NCBI RefSeq assembly: GCF_008831285.2
Contig: NC_045145.1
Location: 4,692,723-4,752,722 of the forward strand
Origin: Nymphaea colorata
Taxonomy: Eukaryota; Streptophyta; Magnoliopsida; Nymphaeales; Nymphaeaceae
DNA: 60,000 nt
Direction of reading: 5' to 3'
Shown here: positions 1 through 12,250 of the stretch, in pieces
Layout of the letters: each line of letters begins with the position of its first letter
Position numbering within the stretch: position 1 is the stretch's first letter
The notes under the pieces: model-generated
The model's database searches: none
Told to the model about the DNA's origin: nothing
Seen by the model: the letters and a program-made list of their open reading frames with translations, nothing else
Program-made: the position numbers and the translations under genes

Positions 1-88
1 CTTGAGAACTCTTTCTTCATGTCATGCAGAACCACTGAAGCCCTAATCCTTTCTTATGCATTCACCATCATTTTGGGTGCATGAAAGA

Positions 89-134
<46 letters not shown>

Positions 135-437
135 TCTTTCTCACACAGGCATGTGCACAGACATACATGCATATTGATTTCTCTTCATTTGTGAAGTAAT
201 TCCGCTGGTTGGCAACTTTTGCAAAGTGAAGGATGTACTACCAAAGATATTTCCTTTGACATGCTTACCAAAAAACTTAGCTGCAGAGTGTTTTTAGTGG
301 AGTCACCAATGTGACTGATATGTGGCATGCCAAATTTTGTGTTTGTCTGGTGACCCATTTCTGATCTGCTTCTATAATTTATTCTATGTATCAATGCTTG
401 GATTTCATCAATTGCTGATATTTTTTATTCTTTCCAG
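1..437. other. upstream non-coding stretch with microsatellite
   Basis: No supported coding sequence. It contains a compound (TC)n(AC)n microsatellite at about 89-134. A good acceptor (pyrimidine tract ending in CAG at about 435-437) closes the stretch, so part of it is probably a 5' intron or leader of the gene that follows. Confidence 0.5.
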
Positions 438-530
438 GTGAACTTTCATATTCAATTGGAGCAAATGGTTTTTCAGCATGCCCATCTATGCCTGTCGAGG
501 ATACTAGAGGCAGGGTCCACAATTTCTTGA
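438..530 (+). CDS. putative first coding exon of the Q/S/N-rich protein gene
   Basis: An ATG at 488 opens MPVEDTRGRVHNFL, which resembles the conserved N-terminus of this plant family (a short Met-Pro start followed by an R-V-H-N-F motif). The exon would run from an acceptor at 437 to a GTAAGG donor at 531. The 43 coding bases end in phase 1, which does not match the in-frame acceptor at 911 of the next large exon. Either a small exon is missed or one boundary differs. This is a resemblance call, not a proven exon. Confidence 0.4.
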   Translation: MNFHIQLEQMVFQHAHLCLSRILEAGSTIS

Positions 531-3500
531 GTAAGGCAGCTTATGTTAGAGTGCTTATCATTCTCAAGTGGCATGTTGAAATAGGTATCTGTTAGGTAGG
601 CCTGTATGAGTACACTATCAGAGAGACGTGAACATCATCTCCATATTACCAACAAGTTGTCCATCAGATTCAGGGACATCTTTGCACTGTCATGCTTCCT
701 CTCCTTTTCTGATTGTTAGTCAGATTAGACAAACTATTGACTGATATGTGGATGTTTTCTGCCTTTGTCATGTGAGATTGTGAGAAAGGTCATGGTGGGC
801 ATGCCATCAAGTGGCGTCAATGATCTAAGTTGGAAAAGTCTGATTTTGAAGCATCAAAAGATGCGTAAATGGAATGCCTTAAGGCACTTATAGTTGTGAT
901 TTCAAATTGAGGTCTTTGTGTTTCTGGATCAAACGTCAACTTGCGACAGGCAGAAATTTGCATTAAGGAAATTTCTTCAGTGTGAAAAAGCTGAAGGTTC
1001 TGAAAATGATTCTGGTTGCAGTAGGATCTCTGAGAGTGTGGAAATTGCAGAAGCTCCATTCAGTTTTGATTTTATTGGCCACCAGCATCACCTCATGAGG
1101 GGTCAACAGCCTGGTGTTTCGCAACCTAGGCTAGGGTTCACTGATATGCAGCTATTGCAGCAACAGTACTTTTCCAAGCAATTTCAAGAGCTTCAGCGGC
1201 AGCATCAATTACAGCAACTTGATCAGGGTGCAAGACCACAAAACTTACAGAGTCAGTTTTCTGCACTTACTGCACAAACAGCAGGGGACCAGCTAACTCC
1301 CGTGGTGGATGGCACCCCAATTCGTGATGCATCAAATTACATATGGTCGAGTGAGAGGGTACCTCAGGTTGGAGTTGATCCTAAGATGCTGAATAGCTCC
1401 CAGATGTTCATACTTGGTAACCCAGGTATGGCTCGGACTGGTGCTCCAGCTATTCAGGGTTTCCCAAATGGCCTAGGGCTTCAACAGGAGAACACACACA
1501 CATTGCGTTCAATGGGGTTCATTCCTCAGCAGCTTGATCAATCCATGTATGGCACTTCATTTGGTGGTATAAGAGAGTCTTCCAGCAACCTTACAAATCC
1601 ATATTCCAGTGTTCAATGGAGTGCTCATGGAAATGCGGATCTCTTGACGAAAGCCAGTGGGAATCAGGATCAGAAAACAGTTATTCAGTCTAATGCCTTT
1701 GGTTCTTTCCATGGTGATCAGTCTGCCCCTGTTTCTGGTCTTGTTTCTGGCAATGATGGTATTCCTGCTTCTAAACATAGCTATCATGGGAAAAATATTT
1801 TTGGTCGTCCTCAGGGCATGCATAGTGTAAATAGTGGTATCCATCCAGGAAACTTTCAGCAGGTATCCTCCTCACCGAGGAACTCACAAATCCAAGAATT
1901 TCATGGGAGGGTAGAGCATACTGGTTGGTCGGGCAATGTGGAGGAAAAGGTAACCCCTCAGGTGGGTCCTCCACAGGGTGTTACCAGCTTACATCCTTTG
2001 GAGGAAAAGATTCTGTATGGTGGTGATGATAACGCTTGGAATGGCATCCAGAGCGGCCAACCACTGCCAAGTGCTTTTGGGGGAGGAGGACCCAACAGCA
2101 TGAATACTGGAGGTTTTATACAAAGTAATAATCAGGTAGATGGTTCAGACTATTTAAACATGTTTCCTTCTATTCAGAGTGGCAGTTGGAGTGCTCTCAT
2201 GCAATCAGCTGTTGCAGAAGCATCTAGCAGTGATACTGGGATGCAGGATGAGTGGAGTGGCTTGAGCTATCAAAAAGCTGAACTATCAACTGGCAACCCC
2301 TCAGAGTTGAATGAAAGTGGCAGGCAGAGTACAGGCTGGAATGAAGCTAATGCAGAAACTCCCAGTTCCTTGCCATCAAGATCTTTTCATTTATTTGATG
2401 ATACCACTGTGAGCACTGGTGGTCAAAGTAGGCCAGAATATCAACAGATAACCCCTAAACCCACTTACAGTCAAAGTGGGAAATTGAAGGGCAGCATACC
2501 CTGCAGTCAAGATTTTATACATAATGATGGCCCGTCTGATTCACTTGGAAAATCATCCAATGAAGCTAGATGGCTGGAGCAGATTCCTCAAGAAAGTTCT
2601 GTGGCTGATGTCAGTGTCCGGACACCTCTGGCTCTGGGTAGTGCTTCTGATAGTGCTTGGAGGACTGATGCCTACAATCAGTCAAACAAGGGTGCACCTG
2701 AGAACATCAGCTCAGACTCGCTTAATATTCGATCCTCATGGCCTCACCAGCAAAAACCAATCTTCACTCGTGAGACAGATGAGCAACATGTCAGTAAGTT
2801 GAATGCTTGGAACATGAATGAGTCACTGCCTGACAGAGATAACATGCAAGATGATGAAAACAACTTGCAAGAATGCCAAAAGAGTGAATCTAAGGGTACA
2901 ATAGATATAGGAACAGGGCGTAACTTTAAGCTGTGGGAAGTTGGTCAACTGGATGGTGTACAAAAGAATGATGTTCGGGGCTTGTCTTCTTTCTCAAATT
3001 TGAATGAAAGATTTGGACAAGCAAAATCTTCTTCAAATGGTCCTCTGGTGCATAATGCTGCTGATGCTTGTATAAATAGTTTCATTCCAACTCCTGGACC
3101 AGGCATGTCAAACCTTCATCAGGAAAGAATTCAACAGGTGCAGAATAATCATCAGTTTGCACAGTCATTAAGTAGTAAGAAAGAAGGTGAGAATCAGAGC
3201 CAGCACCAACAGGCTTTAAATTCATCATTGAATCACTCTGATAATGCATTAGGTGAAACACATGAAAGCAGCAGGGTGATGTGCTACCCAACTATGGGCC
3301 ATGGTGATGGTCTCACTCCTGATTATATTTATCATGGTCAGCATGCAACGGTTAGCAGTGCTCTGAAGGAGAATACTTGGTCTGCCAAGAAAGATTCACA
3401 TTCCTCAGCAGCTGAAATGCAAAGATTGCCCATGCCAGTTGTTGGGAGAAGTGGTCTTTCCAGCCCGCATGGTTTCTTGTACCATCCAACAGGTGAGCTT

Positions 3501-6500
3501 CCAGTGAATTTCCAACAATCTAGCAGCATGAAGCGTGATTTGCTTTATCAAGGATTACAACATGCTGCAAGTGGCGAACAAAAATCTTTGGACCTAGGGT
3601 ATATGTCTCATACAAAGCCTGTCAACAATGCTGTTAATTCAGAAAAGGTAAGTGGATAAGTCAGAAAATATCCTTTTGTGCTCGTCTACTAATTTAAATG
3701 CTTTCATCTAATGGTTTAGTAAAATTTACAAACACTACTCTTTTTAGGATTTCATGGACCGGAACTTGCAAAACAGTAGAACTGGACCTGGGGATGCTCC
3801 TGCTTCTTTTGATGGGCCAATGGCCATGTATCATCCATCAAGTGACAAATACAAGACCAGGTAGTGAAATCAGAAATTAATGAAATGCAATTTTTCAATT
3901 TGATAGTGGCTTCATTTTGGTTGGCTTTTTTTGTTTTGCGTTTAGAATGGTGATGTAGTTGCTTGCAATTTTTAATTGCTGAAACTATTTAACTTGCAGT
4001 CAAAATATGCTTGAACTTCTGAACAAGGTTGATCAATGTACGGAGAATGCTCCCAAGCCCTTTGGCTCAGAAGAGCATGGTCCCTCATCAGCAATGTCTG
4101 AAGCAGGCAAATCTAATACAGCAACAGTTTATCTGCAGGGCAACCAGTTATCTTCTTCGCAAGGCTTTGGCTTGCACCTTGCCCCTCCATCTTCTGCTCC
4201 TGCAGCTTCAAAGCACTTTTTGACATCCGACGTCTCTTTACAGGTCAGCACTGACCTTAATTCGAGGCATGCTGATATGGGAAATTTAGATAAAGGAAAG
4301 ATATGGCTGCGCAACCAGATTTCCCCACAGGTGCTACAACATGCTTCAGATACATCTCAGCAAGAATATTGGGCCCATAAATCTGGATCGACAGTCATGG
4401 AACAGGAGTTCTCACCAATAACAAACAGGGATATAAATTCAAAACTGAAAGCAAAACATAATGTGGTGGCAGCATCAGGAATTCACTACCTACGAAACCA
4501 GTTGCATCGTCAGGATAGTTCTAGTGTAAGTGGACAAGCTGTAGTTGAAGAGTCTGCCACTCTTGTTACTGCAAAACAAGCTGATCAAAGTAAGCAGGAC
4601 AGATCTGATTCTGGATTTAGCCAGAGTGAGGGCCTTCAAGGTGGATGTACAGGTGAACTATCAAGACGAGTATTCCAACCAGAAACTACTGGAAAAGTGG
4701 TTCCTTTTGACCTGAATCCACATGCTGGAACAGATTTTACTGGCTCATCTGCTTCATCCTTGCTTGTCAGGGATAGTAATGGTATGAATCGTCAATTGCC
4801 TTCCAGTGCAAGTTCTCCATACACAGGAAATTTAAGACAACTTGTTCATACCTCAGAACAAGTGCCGGTTAGTCAAGTTTCTGGTCAACAGGGTATGGCA
4901 CAGCACAGGAGCTTTCCCACAATGCTGCAAAATGCATGGTCTAATATGTCAGCCCAAAGGAGTATGTCTGGCCTTGCACAGAAAGTTTCAACCAATCCAC
5001 TACCATCTTTCAGTCCAGCAACAACGTGGGTGTTCCAGACAGTGAATGATCAGAATCTGAGTGGTAGAGGAGGCTGTACCTCCGAGGCTGGTCCAAGCTC
5101 TTCTAGCAAACATCAGCTTCCATCCAATGAACCACAGCAAAACAGAGATGGTACTCCACACCAAATCCCCTATGACAGAGCTGTCCCATATGGTAGTGGT
5201 TCCTCAATGGAAACATTAGAGCATAACAGACGTCTGGCAGGATTTCCTCTCCATAACCAGAACATTGTTGGTGATAGAGAAGCACCAGAGTCATCCCTGG
5301 CTTCCAAGTCAACAAATATCTCTTTTCAATCAACATCAGATAGTGCAGCACGTTCACAGCCAAATTATTCACTATTACGCCAGATGCAAACCATGAAGAG
5401 TCTGGAGAATGATCCAACAAAAGCAATCAAGAAGCATAAAGGGGAGGATGATGCTGATGTTTCACATATGACTGGTAAGATGGGGGAAAAACCTCTGTAC
5501 AGCTATGGTAATTCAGGCAATGCTTTGGCATCTGTATCACAATCTATTAGAGGAATGGAACAGTCCCATCGTAATTACCAGATGGCAACATCTTGGTTTG
5601 AGCAATTTGGAAATTACAAAAATGGACAGTTTCTTACCATGTCTGACAGATTTGCAGTTCCCCAGAATTCTGCAAAACCACTGGTTCAGCAATACTTTTT
5701 TGGAAGAGTTTCTGAAAGCAGACATCCGCACACAGTCATTGAGCAAAAAAATATAAATGATGCAAACCAAGTTGGTTCCACTGGATCTATACAAATTACC
5801 ACAAGTCTTATGCCTTCTAAGGACCACATGTTTCCATTTTCAACACGGCCGGATACTAATGATCAGTCTCAGGCAATTGTGAGGCATAAGAAGCGTAAAC
5901 TTGCTACTTTGGAGCTGTTACCATGGGATAATGTGATCACTCGAACCTCTCGAAAGATTCAGAGTACAAGGTGGTGCCACTTTGAAAATTTTTAATTTAA
6001 TGTTGGCTTTTTTTTTAATCTTATTTTTAATTAGCTGAATTGCCTATTCTCACCATTTCTTATTTAAATTATTTGCAACTGGTTTCAGTTCGGTGGAGCT
6101 GCGGTGGGCACATGCCACGGAACGGCGAGTAGAAAAGGTTACTTGTTGATTTGATAGCAAGTACCAAAACATTTTTGTGCTTGAGAAGCTTGAAGGTGAT
6201 GCTAATACTCTCTTGTCTCTTTTCTCATTCTTACTCCAGATTGATGATGAAGTAGAGTTTATTGATGACGGCCTATTAATGCCTGGACCTAGAAGAAGGA
6301 TAATCTTCACCACCCAGCTAATGCAGCAAATAATATGTCCTCTGCGGGCAGCAATGCTCTCTGCAGAAGCAGACAAAGAGTATGAGGCGGTAACATATAT
6401 TCTTGCTAAACTTTTGTTGGGAGATGCATGCAGCCTTATCTCCTCCTTAGCTGCTGATTCTCAAGCACATACCGATCAGGATAGCTCGTAAGTTTCTGAA

Positions 6501-8061
6501 CTGCTCTTTTGAAAATTACTAGTATCAGTCATGTGCTTCTACATATCCTCATGATTTTTCCAAGTTTTCAATTTTTACAAGGCTTTTTATTTCTTCCTTT
6601 TCCAGAACATCCAAGAAGCCCGGAATTTTCAGAAGGCTTGGGAATCAGTTTATCTCGAAACTTATGGAAGGCTTCCTTGAAAAATCAAGGAAACTAGAAA
6701 ATGATTTCCTGAGGTAGTGGCAGCTGGAACTACCGCTCTCATTTGTTACTTTGTTATGACAATAGCAAAACAGTTCTTGCATGTTGTTGGGTTTGTGCCT
6801 TTTCATTTGCTTCTTTTTAATGTCCGTTTTACAGTATCTGTTGTTTCAGTTTTACTAGCATTTCAGATTAGCTTGCATGAATAGTTTGTTTTTTTTCCTG
6901 AGTTTGTGAGACTTAAATTTGTTTCCAGGTGGTGACTTGAGTTTTCTCTGTATTTTTGCACATTTTTTCCTTTCCAGATTGAAAATTTTAGAGGATCATA
7001 ATTTAATTTTTAAAGTCAATAAACTCTTTTCTTTCTTCTACCCCATGAAAGGGTGGTCCACTGGTCCTTTATTGTTTTATCATTTATGGTACTTTTTTAT
7101 GCAAATTCTTGTAACCATGTTTTCTTGGTTCGAAGGATAGAGGTATATGTGCTATTCATGGTCTGTAGGCTTGTGAGTTGCAAGTAGTGTGACCCTTCAC
7201 CCTCCAGACTTGTGTGTGTTGCTATAAGCATTCCATGTGGGATCATATCTACAGTAGAGCACATGGGAAAAGGAATTTAACTATAAGTTGGCTGTTGGTC
7301 GCTCTTCAGCTATTGCTTAATTATTGTAGGTTAACCTGGCAAAAAAAAAAAAGATTTTGGTGACATTTTGCTGTTTGTTAGCTTAATTTGTTAATATATG
7401 TTTTTTCTTTCTTCTTCAAAGTAAAATCTGTGGGAAACTGCCATTTTTGCCATGCATAATTGTCATTGTACTAAAGTGGTGTTACAGCTAGAGTTTTTGC
7501 AAGATCCATCAAACTGCCATTAAAAGTGAAAGCATGCTTCAATGCAGGGCTGAGAGGTTGCACGTCAGAGAATATAAAACCTCACTATTAAGATTGATAA
7601 AAAAATTAGAAATTATGAGCCTGTTGATTGCAGAGGTCATTGTTATCTAAATTTTGCGGTGCATTGGTTCTAGTTTATGGAAAACCATGAATATATATGC
7701 CACTAAATGTTAAAATTAACAATGAAACCGTAGTATTTTTCAATGAAAAAGAAATCACTATCAATTTATAAGAAACCAATTAGAAGTGCACAAAAGTGCT
7801 GATATATTAAACATTTCAAGACATTCTATCATGATCTATTACCCACAATCACTATATTCTTGTACATGAAACCATTGTATAACTGACGCTAAACTGTTGA
7901 TTGGACAAGTCAGAACTTAGGCTTTTAGTGCCAGGAAACGAACCAAGCTTCTTGGAGCTTGGCATCACTTGGCTTGTAAAGACCCTTTAGGAAGTCCAAA
8001 TGTGAGCTCTCTACAGTCAAATTTCAAAAGATAGGCTCTATGGGCGATGTGACTCCTACAG

Positions 8062-8093
<32 letters not shown>

Positions 8094-10538
8094 CCCTCCC
8101 CCCCAATCAGCTGCCAACATATGCTTCTTCACCTTCTCTTTTTTTTACCTTGTTGGCTTGTTATTTGCACAGGTCCTCTTCTTGCTTCTTCTTCCTCTTT
8201 GCTACTGTTGTTTGTCACAGTTTTTCTTTGCTTTCCGCTGCCATCATTTCTTTCTCCTCCTCTTCTTCTTCTTTGCTGCTGGCATCTACCAAAATCTTTT
8301 CTTTTTCCTCCTTTCTCTTGGTGTCTAGCACAACCTTTTTCTGTCCTTTTTTCTTTGTTTAGTGTTTGCCACAAATTTTTTCCTTCTTCCTTCACTCTCT
8401 CTTCTTTCTTTTTTTCTTTTTTTCTTTTCCTCCTTCTTGTGTCTTGTGTTTAGTATCTAGTATCTACTTATGTACAAAACTTATATGCGTGTATTCTGCT
8501 TACGATAGCATGCATTAACAACATTTGAACAAATTGAAGAGATGTAGGCATTTAAAAACTCTATGGCACGGATGACTGCACAAAATTAACTAAGGGTAGG
8601 AAATCTGACCAGAATGCCATATTATCGGATGATCATAATTGACTAATATAGAAAAATAACTAAACATGCAAAGGTGCATCCATATCCGTTAAACGCTAAC
8701 TGAAGAGCTTATCAAAATAAGTAAATACAAAATAAATTTGTGCAATGCAAATAACAAATGAAAATATGATTATTAATCATTTTCAACGTTATTCTCATTG
8801 TCATTTGCATCATATCCTTCAAGTAAGAATGGTTTTATTGACATTATTTTTCATCAAGGAAGCGTTATTGGGAATTTGGTTTCAACATTTTTTGTTGCTT
8901 TATTATTTTATGGCCAATACATGGTCACTAGTACTGGGGGTTTAAATTTAAGTGGGGGTGAGGGGACTGGTCATTATTATATAAACACTATATTGGTTAT
9001 GTTTTCATTTAAAAGTAATATAATAGATTTGGAAGGTAGCAACTTGTTGTTGCATTGTTCAACATCAAATCAAATGAGTGAACTGAAAGAAAAGAGTGCC
9101 ACTGGCTTTCCAAGAAACAAAGAACCACTTTAGAAGGCATGAAAACATTATGAAATTATCGTTTGGTACTAAAATTTTGTTTAAGATTTAAGTTCCATAA
9201 TTGATTGTTCATTGCAATCTATTCCTTTGACTTCTGTTTCATGTGCGTTCATTAGTATTTTTTGGTACATCTTAAATATCTGTTATTTTGATATAAGATG
9301 ATTTATTTTTAACCACACTTGCATGGATATTCCTGTCTGTAAGTGTTATCTAAAACATTAATAAGATAAAGCAAGATAGACTTTGTGAATTACTTCTGCT
9401 GTTTGTTGCATTTTTTTTTCCAATTTTTCCAACATAGATGATGGAGCAGGGCCCTTGGTATGATTACTCGAGGGAGTTTCTGATGTAAATGATAAAAGTC
9501 GTGCTTTGCTTAATATAGCAAATATATGCATTTATAGTAAAATATTTCATGGTTATGATTTCCTCAAAAACATATAATGATATAAATAAAAAGGAGAGGG
9601 TGGAAAGCAAAGAAAAGAGAGAAAAAGGATGGAGAAAAAGGTTCAAATCTACTTCTGCATCCCAAAGCCTAGTGCAAATGCAACTAGGCATGCCTCGGAG
9701 CATCTGCCAAGGGCTTATAGGTTCACTGGATTTTGTCGTCACCCATAACCTAGGAGCAGGATGCTTTTGTTACATAGGTTCATAGAACTTCATCTGTTAA
9801 ATCATTGTTTGCAGTGAGGAAGATCAATCTAAAATGAGGTTGTTGCATGATGGGATGTATGCTTTGTCACATGAGCGCTTCAAATAGGCTTGCCACTCCA
9901 ATTTAGTTACTCTGGGTGGTTTTGGTTGTGCCTGTTAGTAATTGATAGTTATACTTTATGCTCCACTTAAATGTGTATATTTCAGTAATTGATGGTACAT
10001 TTGCAGAAATTCATAGAAAATCATATGGCCTTAAGCTATAGTTTCAGTCACATGCACACGTTTAGCTGGTGGTACACGTCCTACTAATGCTCGTGCTGAG
10101 AGTCATGTCAAGGGTGTGCGTTATTGTGATAAATTTCGTCTTATTTTCAGTTCAACTCACAATTGCATTGCTGTTCATGTTGGATTTTGTTGGCTGGAAA
10201 TGAATCTACGCTCTAATATGTTCTCTCATTATTGCGTCTCAATATATTTCAGATTGGAAAAGGGACCATCGTTATTAGATATAAGAGTGGAATGCCAGGA
10301 CTTGGAGAGGTTTTCCATCATCAACCGTTTTGCGAAGTTCCATGGTAGAGGCCCAGCAGAGGGAGCAGCAGCTGTTGAGGGTGCTGTTCCTGCCTCAGCT
10401 GCTGTACCTTCATCGGTTTCTTCTTCATCCTCTGATGCTGTTGGTGTTGTGCCCAGAAAGTTGTTCCCACACAGATACGTAACTGCCGTCCCCATGCCTC
10501 GAAATCTTCCGGAGGGGATGCAATGTCACTCACTCTAG
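488..10538 (+). CDS. large Q/S/N-rich plant protein, 'dentin sialophosphoprotein-like' family, function unknown
   Basis: Proposed exons: 488-530 (uncertain), about 912-3647, 3748-3860, 4000-5970, 6089-6137, 6240-6487, 6606-6713 and 10253-10538 (stop TAG). All introns from 3648 onward are GT-AG and keep frame, giving about 1,836 residues from 912. The N-terminal two thirds is low-complexity Q/S/N/G-rich. It includes the family hallmark SGSWSALMQSAVAEASSSD (about 2180-2235). The C-terminal exons carry the conserved blocks SQNMLELLNKVDQ, TTQLMQQI, GDACSLI, KLENDFLR, DIRVECQDLERFSIINRFAK and RYVTAVPMPRN. These match an uncharacterised land-plant family; the 'dentin sialophosphoprotein' label reflects composition only and implies no function. 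No membrane segment or enzyme motif is visible. A 3.5 kb intron separates the last exon. No in-frame stop interrupts the reading frame, so the gene looks intact except for the unresolved N-terminus. Confidence 0.85.
531..911 (+). other. unresolved 5' stretch (intron and/or missed exon)
   Basis: The frame of the large downstream exon is open only from 900, because a TGA lies at 897-899. The most likely acceptor is the AG at 910-911, or a later one near 948-953. I cannot find the family's usual second N-terminal block (about 150 residues) here in any frame. Confidence 0.4.
6714..10252 (+). other. 3.5 kb last intron of the Q/S/N-rich protein gene
   Basis: Donor GTAGTG at 6714, acceptor TTTCAG at 10247-10252. 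The flanking codons join as the Arg in ..NDFLR-LEKG.., which matches the family, so the length is real. The contents are a (TC)n(AC)n microsatellite (about 8061-8094), a long pyrimidine-rich tract to about 8460 and AT-rich unique sequence. No coding signal. Confidence 0.75.
8061..8460 (+). repeat. pyrimidine-rich tract with (TC)n(AC)n head
   Basis: About 400 bases of almost unbroken C/T on the + strand. It starts with a dinucleotide microsatellite and continues as TTC/CTT/TTTC runs. Open frames of up to 137 codons in it are Ser/Phe/Leu artefacts. Confidence 0.85.
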
Positions 10539-10566
10539 TCATTAAAATTAATTGATTTTTTTTTTC

Positions 10567-10571
<5 letters not shown>

Positions 10572-10609
<38 letters not shown>
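10572..10609 (+). repeat. (CT)n microsatellite in the 3' UTR
   Basis: About 19 CT units begin 34 bases after the TAG stop of the Q/S/N-rich protein gene, so they should lie in its 3' untranslated region. Confidence 0.9.
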
Positions 10610-10612
<3 letters not shown>

Positions 10613-10858
10613 CTCCATCTTCCTTTGTTGATCTTGATTATTCTATATAAAGGAAAAATGAAAGTTCCGGGCAAGCTGGAAAGTGCGCGGTTCTTAAAAT
10701 TCCTTTAATCTGCCATTGTAAAATTTCTCCTCCTCCCCGAATACGTGTTAAAGGATCGGACGTTGCGTTGCGTTTTTGCTGCCTAACCTCAATAAGCTGG
10801 GGCTTTGCAAGCGCTAGATTGTTCTATACAATTTAACCACTTGGTCGATTCCAGCTGG

Positions 10859-10864
10859 AATAAA
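10859..10864 (+). terminator. candidate poly(A) signal AATAAA
   Basis: First canonical AATAAA after the stop codon at 10538, 321 bases downstream. Plant poly(A) signals are degenerate, so this is suggestive only. Confidence 0.35.
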
Positions 10865-11840
10865 ATGATGCATTTGTTTATTTTTTTAAAATATCTGTTT
10901 ACTTTATTGTCAAATGATATATAGTTTATCTAAAAATTACAAAACAGTCATTTGTATTATTGGTAAAATTTTTTGCATATATTTTACACTTTTAATATGT
11001 GTGATGAATTTTTCAATACAATGTTTCAATTTTATTAATCTAAAAATGATCGCAGTTCCTATCAATTGTCAGTAAAGAACACTTTTAGCAGCATTCACAG
11101 TCCACAATGTTCCAGCCTAGCATGATTGGTGAAGGGTTTTGGGTCCAAACTGACAGGGGCTTCACTCTACGGGAGGCAAAATGTGGAAAACTGTTACTAA
11201 AAACTTTTCTATCCAAATATTATAAAATAAATGTCTTTCTTGCATCTTCTCATCATTAGAAAGGAAGTTGACAGACGATTTTGTAGCTTTCTGCAAGGTT
11301 TGGTAAGATAAAAAAAAACTTTGGGCTTTTAAGGATCTTTACACTTTAGATCGTCGCACAAATATTTTACAAGGCATCTATAATTTCCGAACCGGTAATA
11401 TACGTGCATGTGCTTGAACATCTTGCAGCGGCTGTTTGAATTAAATGAAAACGAAATAACAAAAAATTGTTCAACTTCGAATCGTCCTTTCTTTTTTTTG
11501 TAATGTTGCAAAAATTTCATCTGGCCCCGGTGGTGAAGGCTTACTAAGGATGAAGGACTTGAGAGGAACTAGTATTACTATCCTGTCTAAATTGCTTCAA
11601 GGGGTGATCGTAGAGCCCTATATTTCCCTCTGCCTTCTAAGAAAATCTGCTCTCCTTGTTCATGGGAATCCATGGAGATCATCTACACAAGCTAAAGTTG
11701 AATTGGAGGGGAATTGGATCCCCTTGTCCTGAGGTTGTGTCCGGATTAACATATTTAGTTTCTTTGTAAAGCTTTTGAAAATGAAAGAGTCATCAAGGCC
11801 TCTATGAGATTCGAGCAACGGTCATAGCATGCTCAATTAG
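10865..11840. other. intergenic, no gene seen
   Basis: AT-rich sequence without a codon-like open frame or a recognisable family. Nothing supported apart from the MITE that follows. Confidence 0.5.
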
Positions 11841-12250
11841 TAGGGATGTCAATGGATCTGATTTAAATCAGATATGCTTTTAATTATATCTGCGTTTACC
11901 AATATTCACATATTCATATTTGAATTTGGATTTGAATCCAAATGATATGAGTCACATCCAAATCTGAATCCAGAATTCGATTTCACAATCCAAATCCGAT
12001 TTTTACATTTATATCAGAATCTGAATTTTGAACCAAATTTGATTGGTCATATCATTCCCAAGCTTTCCCATATAATATTTATTTAAAACTAAATCCAATC
12101 CGGATCTGATCATATGTTTATGTATACCTGAATCTAATCGGTTGTCATTTTTCTTTTAATCCAATTCCAATTCGATTGCTTAATCGAAAATCAAATTTCT
12201 TCCATATCCAATTTCTTTGGAATGGTTTGGGTCGGATATTGACATCCCTA
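11841..12250. mobile_element. hAT-type MITE, complete, 410 bp
   Basis: It begins TAGGGATGTCAAT and ends ATTGACATCCCTA, a perfect 13-bp terminal inverted repeat. The flanks are TCAATTAG (11833-11840) and TCAATTAT (12251-12258), a 7/8-matching 8-bp target-site duplication. An 8-bp duplication and a (C/T)AGGG-type terminus are typical of hAT elements. The interior is AT-rich, full of short GGATTTGAATCC-like palindromes, and has no transposase. A 3'-truncated relative lies at 38009-38190. Confidence 0.88.

Noticed and set aside
8040-8453. 137-codon open frame
   Set aside because: Falls on the polypyrimidine tract; composition artefact inside an intron.
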